Assembly: GCA_022571135.1 (NCBI GenBank)
Contig: JACZYK010000203.1
Location: 1 to 5,433, forward strand
Source of the DNA: Bacteroidota bacterium
GTDB taxonomy: Bacteria > Bacteroidota > Rhodothermia > Rhodothermales > UBA10348
Direction of reading: 5' to 3'
Length of the DNA: 5,433 nucleotides
This document shows positions 1 through 5,433 of the stretch, piece after piece (within the stretch, counting starts at the first letter, position 1; each line of letters opens with the position of its first letter). The notes under the pieces were generated by a model that was not told the origin of the DNA, made no database searches, and saw only the letters and a program-made list of their open reading frames with translations. The translations under genes were made by a program, and so were the position numbers.

Positions 1-552
1 GTCGGAATTATCGGTAATCGCTGTAAGTCGCTCGTGGAAACGACGGTGAAATACCAGAATCCCGACGACTCCTATCACGATGGCCATGTCAGCCACATTC
101 CAGATTGGGAATAAAGCCACATACTTCCCGCCAAGCACCGGGAAATCCTCGGGTACATATCCGCGCCAGACGTTGAGATGTATGAAATCCACCACCCGCC
201 CGGTAAACAGTCGTCCTCCGTAAATAATACTCGAGTAGAAGATGCGATCAATGATGTTACCCAGTGCACCGCCGAGGACCAGAGACAGGCTATAGTAGTA
301 GGGCGCATACACGGTGTCTACTTTCCTGATATACAGAACGATCATTCCGGTGGCGATGATCGAAAAAAGAGTGATGAGCGCCGGGTGCCCGTACTCGATT
401 CCGAAGGCCATTCCCGGATTCTCCGTATAGGTAAATTTGAGCCAGTTACCCAGCAGATCGATGGACTGCTCGCGCCGCATTGTCAGCAGAACTACGATCT
501 TCGTCAACTGATCGACCAGGATGACGGCTACAGATATCCGCAGTGCTCGCAT
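1..552 (-). CDS. lspA: Lipoprotein signal peptidase (signal peptidase II), 3' end cut off by window edge
   Basis: This is the inner-membrane aspartic protease that cleaves the signal peptide from diacylated prolipoproteins, just before the lipidated cysteine; the family is the target of globomycin. I translated 184 codons by hand, open to the left edge with no stop seen. Family motifs appear in order: VDQ (D14) in the first hydrophobic segment, NPGMAFG at 45-51, GALGNIIDR at 95-103 with catalytic D102, VVDFI at 120-124, and WNVAD at 151-155 with catalytic D155. Four hydrophobic segments lie near 5-24, 57-75, 88-104 and 150-168, the usual topology. The polar tail after residue 168 (RRFHER) suggests that most of the protein is present. 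The start is ATG at 552, because an in-frame TAG lies only three codons upstream. No clear Shine-Dalgarno sequence precedes it. It follows the DksA-like gene after 89 bp and is probably cotranscribed, subject to the hairpin between them. The missing C-terminus is the only uncertainty. Confidence 0.95.
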   Translation of the reverse strand, partial: MRALRISVAVILVDQLTKIVVLLTMRREQSIDLLGNWLKFTYTENPGMAFGIEYGHPALITLFSIIATGMIVLYIRKVDTVYAPYYYSLSLVLGGALGNIIDRIFYSSIIYGGRLFTGRVVDFIHLNVWRGYVPEDFPVLGGKYVALFPIWNVADMAIVIGVVGILVFHRRFHERLTAITDNSD

Positions 553-578
553 AGTTTTCTACTGTCCGGGGAGATATG

Positions 579-610
579 AAAAGGGCGGTTCCAATAAACT
601 GGAAACGCCC
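579..610 (-). terminator. Hairpin plus short T-run between the dksA-like gene and lspA (terminator or attenuator)
   Basis: Read on the minus strand, GGGCGTTTCC and GGAACCGCCC form a 10-bp stem with one internal mismatch around the 8-nt loop AGTTTATT, followed at once by TTTT and then CAT. It begins about 31 nt after the TAA of the dksA-like gene and ends 26 nt before the lspA ATG. The GC-rich base and the T-run fit a rho-independent terminator, but four Ts are few, so readthrough is likely. On the plus strand the hairpin is followed by TGTTTAAAAT, a weaker tail, and no plus-strand gene is present that would need it. Confidence 0.5.
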
Positions 611-636
611 TGTTTAAAATTACGGATACGTCTTGG

Positions 637-644
637 CAAAGTTA
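637..644 (-). promoter_or_regulatory. Isolated match to the Bacteroidota -7 promoter element
   Basis: TAACTTTG on the minus strand matches the TAnnTTTG -7 consensus known from Bacteroidota. It starts at the stop codon of the dksA-like gene, which supplies its TAA. No TTTG -33 partner is visible about 19-23 nt upstream, so this may be chance. If real, it would start a transcript with an 80-nt leader that carries the hairpin at 583-610 ahead of lspA. Confidence 0.15.
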
Positions 645-1085
645 CTTTTTCTGTTGCTGCAGCTTGGCCTTTATCGAGATCTCTGTGTGCGGCACTGCCT
701 CGAGTCTCTCCAGGGAAATGGGGTTTCCAGTGACTTTGCAAACACCATACGTGCGATCTTCAATGCGCGTGAGGGCACGATCCAGATAGCCGACATACTT
801 CTGCTGTCGAGCGATCATTAGATAAAGCTTCTCCCTCTCCATCGCATCCGTTCCTGCGTCAGCCATATGGAAGCTGTAGGCCGTGTCGTTCTCTGCCTGC
901 TCGCGAGCGTCGGCGAGTTGACCACGCATTTTAAGGATGTCCTCCTGCGCCGACTGCCTCTTGACCAGGATGATCGACTCGAAATGTCCAAGTTCGTCAG
1001 CCGAGAACGGTGTTACACGCTCGATTACAATATTTTCGCCCAGGCCGTCCAGGGTTTCGGCCGTCGCTTTTTTCTTCTTCGCCAT
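642..1085 (-). CDS. TraR/DksA-family regulator with degenerate zinc finger
   Basis: This 147-aa protein is related to DksA, which enters the secondary channel of RNA polymerase with a coiled coil and changes initiation, often together with ppGpp. A lysine-rich start (KKKK, residues 3-6) is followed by a helical region at about 28-110. The coiled-coil tip carries MADAGTDAMERE (74-85), whose acidic DAGTD corresponds to the DxxDxA tip of E. coli DksA. The C-terminal finger region is recognisable from YGVC (113-116) and ERLEAVP (126-132). Aligned with the four-cysteine DksA finger, only C116 remains; the other three positions are T119, S137 and A140, so zinc binding is unlikely. From memory, such zinc-free versions are common in Bacteroidota. 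The ATG at 1085 gives a family-length protein; another ATG five bases upstream is in a different frame. No strong Shine-Dalgarno is visible. It lies 52 bp after ileS and before lspA, probably in one operon. The regulatory role is inferred from the family. Confidence 0.9.
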   Translation of the reverse strand: MAKKKKATAETLDGLGENIVIERVTPFSADELGHFESIILVKRQSAQEDILKMRGQLADAREQAENDTAYSFHMADAGTDAMEREKLYLMIARQQKYVGYLDRALTRIEDRTYGVCKVTGNPISLERLEAVPHTEISIKAKLQQQKK

Positions 1086-1137
1086 AGCATGAAAGTACGT
1101 AATTCCGTGCTCTCAGGAAAACAAATCGGGTATCTGA

Positions 1138-4100
1138 TTACCGGACCCGGCATACCCCTACAACGAGATGCTCGGTATTTATATCGAAGTTCGATACCAG
1201 CTCGCCTTTCGGCTGCCGGGCGTCTTCCAACTCCACAGCGAGCGTCTCGTTCCTGATCCATTCGCTGTGTTCGTGTACGGCATCGACCACTCGAGGCGAA
1301 CCCGAAAAAAATACTCGAATTCGATCCGTAACCTCGAAACCAGCCTGTCTTCTCATGTTCTGAATTCGATTTACGGTCTCCCTCGCAAGGCCTTCGGCTC
1401 TCAGTTCATCCGTCATAGTCGTATCCAGAGCCACAGTTACACCGGATTCCTGTCCAACAAGCCATCCCTCAATGCCTTCACTTACGATCTCTACGTCGTC
1501 ACCGGACAATTCAACCGTCGAGCCGTCTATGTCCAACTGCAGTAGACCTGTATCCAGATAGGCGTCAATCTGCTCGTCCGACAGCGACAGTATGGCCAGG
1601 TTCACCGGCTTCATCATCTTTCCCAACCGCTTGCCCAACGACTTGAAATTGGGTTTCGCCTGGCGCCTGACTACGTCGCTGGTTCCTTTCACATACTCGA
1701 TGTTTCGAACATTGACTTCGTCGAGTATAATGTTCCGCCTCAGTTCAATGGCATCTTCTTCGACCTCAGGCCCCGTTATCACTAGAATGCGCTCAAGGGG
1801 CTGCCTCACGTTCTGGCCCGAACTGTTTCTGAGTCCGAGTACAATGGAAGAAATCGTGCGCACAAGACCCATACGGTGCTCCAGAGCTTCGTCGATGTAA
1901 TGACCGGCCGCAACCGGATCGGGATAGCTTGACAAGTGTACAGAGATTGCAGGGTCCAACTGCGTAACATCGTTTACAGACCGGAAGAGCCAGTCGCTGA
2001 AGAACGGAGCAATGGGGCTCATGAGCCTTGCGATAGTGATCAGGCATTCCGAAACCGTCTCGTAGGCGCTCTTCTTCTCATTCGTTCCAGTGTCCGTTCC
2101 ACCTGAGTCTTTTGAAGACCAGAATCGTCGCCGGTTGCGTCGGATATACCAGTTGGACAATTCATCGGCGAATCGTTCGACAGCCCTCGCGGCTCTTGTC
2201 GGATTATACTCGTCGAATGCTGAGTCCGTCGCCCGTACCGTAGAAGCGAGACGGCTCAAAATCCAACGGTCCATTTCCGGCCGCTCGGAGACAGGAACAG
2301 GATCTTCCGAGTACTGGAATCCGTCGATGTTGGCATACGTCGCGTAAAAAGAGTACACGTTCGCCAACGTGTTGAAAAACTTTCTCTGCGTTTCGACGAG
2401 TCCGCGTTCCGAAAATTTGAGATTTTCCCACGGCGGTGTGTTGCTCATCATATACCAACGGACGATATCCGCACCGAACCGGGAGAAAAGCTCGAAGGGA
2501 TCAACCGTATTACCCTTGGTCTTCGACATTTTTTCTCCGGTCTCGTCCAGAACGAGTCCGTTGACGACGACGTTGCGAAATGCCGGACCGTCCATGACCA
2601 GGGTTGCGATCGCATGAAGCGTATAAAACCAGCCCCTGGTCTGGTCCACGCCTTCCGCGATGAAGTCCGCCGGGAATGTTTTCTCGAAAATCTCTTTGTT
2701 TTCGAAGGGATAGTGCCACTGGGCAAACGGCATCGCACCGGAATCGAACCAGACGTCAATGAGGTCTTCAATGCGCCTCATCGTGCCGCCATCCGGAGCA
2801 GGCCAGGTCAGGTGATCTACGAAAGGTCTGTGAAGATCGATTTCCTCGTCGCTCTCCGGAAGCTGGTCACCGCAACGCTCACGCAGTTCGGCGATCGACC
2901 CGATGAACTCCATGTACTCGGAACCGGGGGCATCCGACTTCCAGATCGGCAGAGGCGTGCCCCAGAAACGTCTCCTCGACAGAGCCCAGTCGACGTTTTT
3001 TTCCAGCCAGCCCCCGAAACGACCCGTTCCGATCCCGGAAGGTTGCCAGTTGATGTGAGTATTCAGCTCGATCATCCGGTCCTTGATCGCAGTCGTCTTG
3101 ATGAACCAGCTCTCGACCGGATAACTCATCAGGGGCGTTCCCTTGCGCCAGTCGTGCGGGTAGTTGTGTATGCACGTCTCGTGCCTGTACATGAGTCCTC
3201 GATCTCTCAAATCGCGGCAAATGACTTTATCGGCATCTTTGAACCACAAACCGGCGACCAGCTCTGCCTCTTCTTCGAAATGTCCATCCGGAGTTATCGG
3301 ATTTATCACCGGTAGATTTTCCGACTTTGACGTCTCGAAATCGTCAGCTCCGAAAGCGGGAGCCGTATGGACGATGCCGGTTCCGTCCTCGGTCGAAACG
3401 TAGTCCGCCAAAACGACTCTCCAGGCACTGCCCTCCTCTACCGAGTCACTGAAGTAATCATATAGCGGCTCGTAGAATCGCCCGACCAGGTCGTTGCCCG
3501 TCATCGTCTCCAGGATCTCGTAGTCTTCTTTGATTATCGACAAACGCTCCTTCGCCATATACAGGAGAGTCGATCCGAGATCCTCCGATTGGTGGCGAAT
3601 CTTTACGTATTCAATTTTTGCTCCGACGGCAAGTGCCGTATTCGATATCAGCGTCCAGGGTGTCGTCGTCCATGCCAGGTAAAAGGCGTCGGGTTCGTCC
3701 GTAGCCCTGAAACGGATAAAAACACTCGGGTCCTGGACCTCTTTGTAGCCCAGGCTTACCTCGTGCGAGGATAGAACGGTCTCCGAACCCGGGCTATACC
3801 ACAGGATTTTGTGTCCCTGATAGAGAAATCCTTTCTCGTAAATACGCTTCAGAAGCCACCAGACGGACTCGATATATGCAGATTGGAAAGTCACGTACGG
3901 ATTGGCCTGATCAACCCAGTACCCCATACGGGTTGTCAGCTCGTCCCATTGGTCCTTGTAACGCAGCACGCTCTCTCTGCAGGCTGCGTTGAATCGGGCG
4001 ATTCCGTACTCCTCTACTTGACGACGCCCTTTCAGGCCGAGTTCTTTCTCGACTTCAATTTCTACCGGCAATCCGTGTGTGTCCCAGCCGGCCTTTCGTT

Positions 4101-4341
4101 CGACCTGGAAGCCCTTCATCGTTTTATACCGACAGAAGGCGTCCTTAATGGTCCGAGACATCACGTGATGAATTCCCGGGCGTCCATTAGCCGTCGGGGG
4201 ACCTTCATAAAATGTGTATCCAGGTTCCCCTTCGTGCTGGGCGATACTCTTATTGAAGATATCCTCCTTCTGCCACCTGTCCAGCACATCCTTTTCAAGT
4301 GACGGAAAGTCGATCTGCTTGTATTCCTTGAACTTTTTCAT
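1138..4341 (-). CDS. ileS: Isoleucyl-tRNA synthetase, type 2 (eukaryote-like), with swapped HIGH motif
   Basis: This cytoplasmic class I synthetase (1067 aa, full length) attaches isoleucine to tRNA-Ile using ATP and hydrolyses mischarged valine. The catalytic core begins with YEGPPTANGRPGIHHV (45-60), where the HIGH signature reads GIHH (56-59), followed by GWDTHGLPVE (85-94) and WYSPGSETVLSSHE (181-194). The CP1 editing domain has WTTTPWT (224-230) and HTAPAFGADDF (325-335), which contains the conserved editing aspartate. Core motifs resume with WFIKTT (412-417), DWALSRRRFWGTPLPIW (451-467), DVWFDSG (529-535) and KMSKT (604-608). The anticodon-binding domain carries NWYIRRNRRRFW (730-741). 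The C-terminal part has KPNFKSLGKRLGK (896-908) and ELRAEGLARE (979-988), as in IleS2 and eukaryotic enzymes, and lacks the C-terminal CxxC zinc site of E. coli-type IleS. The ATG at 4341 fits the family N-terminus (KEYKQIDFPSLE). There is no clear Shine-Dalgarno, and a small hairpin abuts the start. It heads a likely operon with the DksA-like gene and lspA. Confidence 0.97.
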   Translation of the reverse strand: MKKFKEYKQIDFPSLEKDVLDRWQKEDIFNKSIAQHEGEPGYTFYEGPPTANGRPGIHHVMSRTIKDAFCRYKTMKGFQVERKAGWDTHGLPVEIEVEKELGLKGRRQVEEYGIARFNAACRESVLRYKDQWDELTTRMGYWVDQANPYVTFQSAYIESVWWLLKRIYEKGFLYQGHKILWYSPGSETVLSSHEVSLGYKEVQDPSVFIRFRATDEPDAFYLAWTTTPWTLISNTALAVGAKIEYVKIRHQSEDLGSTLLYMAKERLSIIKEDYEILETMTGNDLVGRFYEPLYDYFSDSVEEGSAWRVVLADYVSTEDGTGIVHTAPAFGADDFETSKSENLPVINPITPDGHFEEEAELVAGLWFKDADKVICRDLRDRGLMYRHETCIHNYPHDWRKGTPLMSYPVESWFIKTTAIKDRMIELNTHINWQPSGIGTGRFGGWLEKNVDWALSRRRFWGTPLPIWKSDAPGSEYMEFIGSIAELRERCGDQLPESDEEIDLHRPFVDHLTWPAPDGGTMRRIEDLIDVWFDSGAMPFAQWHYPFENKEIFEKTFPADFIAEGVDQTRGWFYTLHAIATLVMDGPAFRNVVVNGLVLDETGEKMSKTKGNTVDPFELFSRFGADIVRWYMMSNTPPWENLKFSERGLVETQRKFFNTLANVYSFYATYANIDGFQYSEDPVPVSERPEMDRWILSRLASTVRATDSAFDEYNPTRAARAVERFADELSNWYIRRNRRRFWSSKDSGGTDTGTNEKKSAYETVSECLITIARLMSPIAPFFSDWLFRSVNDVTQLDPAISVHLSSYPDPVAAGHYIDEALEHRMGLVRTISSIVLGLRNSSGQNVRQPLERILVITGPEVEEDAIELRRNIILDEVNVRNIEYVKGTSDVVRRQAKPNFKSLGKRLGKMMKPVNLAILSLSDEQIDAYLDTGLLQLDIDGSTVELSGDDVEIVSEGIEGWLVGQESGVTVALDTTMTDELRAEGLARETVNRIQNMRRQAGFEVTDRIRVFFSGSPRVVDAVHEHSEWIRNETLAVELEDARQPKGELVSNFDINTEHLVVGVCRVR

Positions 4342-4565
4342 CTACGGTGGGCCGTATAACGCTTTTTAGGGCCTGGTAACCAATCCTTCACGCTGTCACT
4401 GAGGACCGACGCACCGAGGGTGTATACCACACATAGTAAAACAAGAAAGATACAGAATTCCTCAGATCGCTCCGACCCGCAAAACGGTTCCAGATGTGCA
4501 AGAAACAATGAATGTTGCCGCTCCGGCATCGTCGCCGAAAATGGGCGGAGCCGAAGCAAGCGCAC
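4338..4565 (-). CDS. Doubtful small reading frame upstream of and overlapping ileS
   Basis: This 75-codon frame fills the gap between the phosphorylase and ileS. I do not recognise the product. It would start at GTG 4565, or at the in-frame ATG at 4529 (63 aa), and its TGA overlaps the ileS ATG in an ATGA arrangement often seen in translational coupling. The only notable segment is a hydrophobic stretch at about 37-55 (CIFLVLLCVVYTL) followed by a basic tail (KKRYTAHRR), which would fit a one-pass membrane peptide with a cytoplasmic C-terminus. A GGGAGA on the minus strand (4584-4579) lies 13 nt from the GTG, too far for a convincing ribosome site. The first 35 residues look like unselected sequence. 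Chance openness of a 247-bp spacer is a serious alternative, so this is a candidate only. Confidence 0.2.
   Translation of the reverse strand: MRLLRLRPFSATMPERQHSLFLAHLEPFCGSERSEEFCIFLVLLCVVYTLGASVLSDSVKDWLPGPKKRYTAHRR
4343..4356 (-). promoter_or_regulatory. Small hairpin one base upstream of the ileS start codon
   Basis: On the minus strand TACGG-CCCA-CCGTA can form a perfect 5-bp stem with a 4-nt loop, separated from the ileS ATG by a single G. It occupies the place where a Shine-Dalgarno would be expected, and none is seen there. If folded it would shield the initiation region; a ribosome reading through the small upstream frame would open it. The stem is short and could be accidental. 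Confidence 0.2.
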
Positions 4566-4588
4566 ATGATGTGGCGAGTCTCCCGTAC

Positions 4589-5422
4589 TCAGATCTTTTC
4601 GATGATTGCGGCGATCAACGCGCGCAGCCTGGGTTCTGCTTCGGAAGCTGCGGCAAGTACGTCTTCAAGAGAGACAGGTTTGAGCGCATCGGGAAAACAT
4701 TCGTCCGTGATCACGGAAAATGCCAGAACACGCATTCCCATATGGCGCGCAACGAGAACCTCGGCTACCGTGCTCATTCCGACCACATCGGCGCCCAGAG
4801 CCCGGAGGAGTCGGTATTCTGCTTTCGTTTCTAGATTAGGGCCCCTCACGGCCAGATATACACCCTGTACGAGGCGCATGCCGAGATCCAGCGCACATTG
4901 CTCGGCCAGAGTCCTGAAGCCTCTATCATAAGGTTCGCTCATGTCGGGAAATCTCGGACCCCACTCTTCCACGTTAGGTCCCTCGAGAGGATTCACTCCC
5001 TGAAGATTGACGTGATCCGTAATCAGCATGATGTCGGAGCGACGAAAGTGCGGATTCACACCCCCTGCGGCATTGGAGAGGATAAGATTTTTCGAACCCA
5101 GACTGGCCAGAACCCTGATGGGGCGCGTGATCTCTTCGGCCGAATACCCCTCGTACAGGTGGAACCTACCCTGCATCGCCATGACGGGCGTATCATGAAG
5201 CCGTCCGACAAGCAATTGCCCACGATGCGAAGCGACGGTCGAATCCGGGAAGTGCGGAATCTCCTCGTACGGGATGGTGTGGGACACTTCGATTTCGTCT
5301 CCCAATCCGCTCAAACCGGTGCCAAGTATCAGCGCGTTATCGGGAATGACATCTATGCAATTCCGCAAATAGAGTGTAGCGGCATCAACAGCGTCCGTTT
5401 TCCTTGTAAGATCCACCAGCAT
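4589..5422 (-). CDS. punA: Purine nucleoside phosphorylase, trimeric (class I) type
   Basis: This cytoplasmic salvage enzyme splits purine (deoxy)ribonucleosides with phosphate into free base and (deoxy)ribose-1-phosphate. At 277 aa it has the usual length of the trimeric PNP family. Visible motifs are ILGTGLSGL (32-40, phosphate loop, Thr where human PNP has Ser33), SHRGQ (65-69), MQGRFHLYEGY (83-93, with R86 and H88 matching human R84 and H86), SNAAGGVN (116-123), DIMLITDHVN (130-139), GPNLETKAE (194-202, with the purine-binding Glu at E198) and VGMSTVAEV (214-222). Position 240 in the SVITDE segment is Asp where human PNP has Asn243, a residue that reads the 6-position of the purine. The ATG at 5422 lies just inside the window with AGGA directly before it; three further in-frame codons run to the edge without a stop, so a slightly longer N-terminus cannot be excluded. 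It ends 247 bp before ileS. No terminator with a T-run follows, so readthrough toward ileS is possible. Confidence 0.95.
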   Translation of the reverse strand: MLVDLTRKTDAVDAATLYLRNCIDVIPDNALILGTGLSGLGDEIEVSHTIPYEEIPHFPDSTVASHRGQLLVGRLHDTPVMAMQGRFHLYEGYSAEEITRPIRVLASLGSKNLILSNAAGGVNPHFRRSDIMLITDHVNLQGVNPLEGPNVEEWGPRFPDMSEPYDRGFRTLAEQCALDLGMRLVQGVYLAVRGPNLETKAEYRLLRALGADVVGMSTVAEVLVARHMGMRVLAFSVITDECFPDALKPVSLEDVLAAASEAEPRLRALIAAIIEKI

Positions 5423-5433
5423 TCCTACTTTTC

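Noticed and set aside
178..579. A 133-codon plus-strand frame over the lspA region
   Set aside because: The minus strand here encodes all LspA motifs including both catalytic aspartates; the plus-strand product is polar, low in recognisable features and antisense to it.
1025..1261. A minus-strand frame spanning the ileS end and the start of the dksA-like gene
   Set aside because: It is out of frame with both genes, rich in Arg, and has no independent support; its ATG near 1090 only produces this shadow.
2614..3315. A 233-codon open frame on the plus strand, antisense to ileS
   Set aside because: It lies wholly inside the well-supported ileS gene, its translation has no recognisable motif, and it is explained as an antisense shadow of ileS codons.
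4420..4460. A sigma-70-like promoter (TTTCTT, 16 nt, TATACA on the minus strand) for ileS
   Set aside because: Both boxes match the consensus poorly, and the lineage suggested by the genes probably uses other promoter elements.
4520..4551. Inverted repeat GCTCCG/CGGAGC downstream of the phosphorylase, possible terminator
   Set aside because: The 20-nt interior and lack of a following T-run on either strand make it a poor intrinsic terminator; a competing CGCC/GGCG pairing overlaps it.
4342..4588. T-box or tRNA-responsive leader ahead of ileS
   Set aside because: No T-box core sequence (AGGGTGGNACCGCG-like) and no terminator/antiterminator pair is visible.
4496..4931. Overlapping plus-strand frames of 112 and 139 codons at the end of the phosphorylase gene
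   Set aside because: They are antisense to conserved phosphorylase motifs, and the Arg/Ser/Ala-rich translations look like frame shadows.

Overview
The window is a compact stretch of bacterial chromosome in which every convincing gene lies on the minus strand. Base composition is roughly half G+C with no obvious island. The organism is most likely in the Bacteroidota/Rhodothermota/Balneolota group. This is inferred from the gene order ileS, DksA/TraR-family gene, lspA, from an eukaryote-like (type 2) isoleucyl-tRNA synthetase with a GIHH signature, and from a DksA-like protein without zinc cysteines. I recall all of these as typical of that group but could not check it by search.

Layout in the direction of transcription (high to low coordinates): a trimeric-type purine nucleoside phosphorylase (5422-4589); a 247-bp spacer (4588-4342) holding a doubtful 75-codon reading frame that overlaps the next start codon by ATGA, and a small hairpin against that start; isoleucyl-tRNA synthetase ileS (4341-1138); a 52-bp gap; a DksA/TraR-like coiled-coil protein (1085-642); an 89-bp gap with a hairpin plus short T-run resembling an intrinsic terminator or attenuator; and the signal peptidase II gene lspA (552 to the left edge, 3' end cut off). 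No gap without a gene exceeds 300 bp.

The genes are housekeeping ones: purine salvage, isoleucine charging of tRNA, an RNA-polymerase-associated regulator and lipoprotein maturation. ileS, the dksA-like gene and lspA probably form one transcription unit, although the hairpin before lspA could partly uncouple it. I see no mobile element, CRISPR array, RNA gene or defence system, and no evidence of an undescribed multi-gene system. The points worth a second look are residue-level (the swapped GIHH motif in IleS, Asp in place of Asn in the purine site of the phosphorylase, the cysteine-poor DksA finger) and two possible regulatory structures in the gaps.
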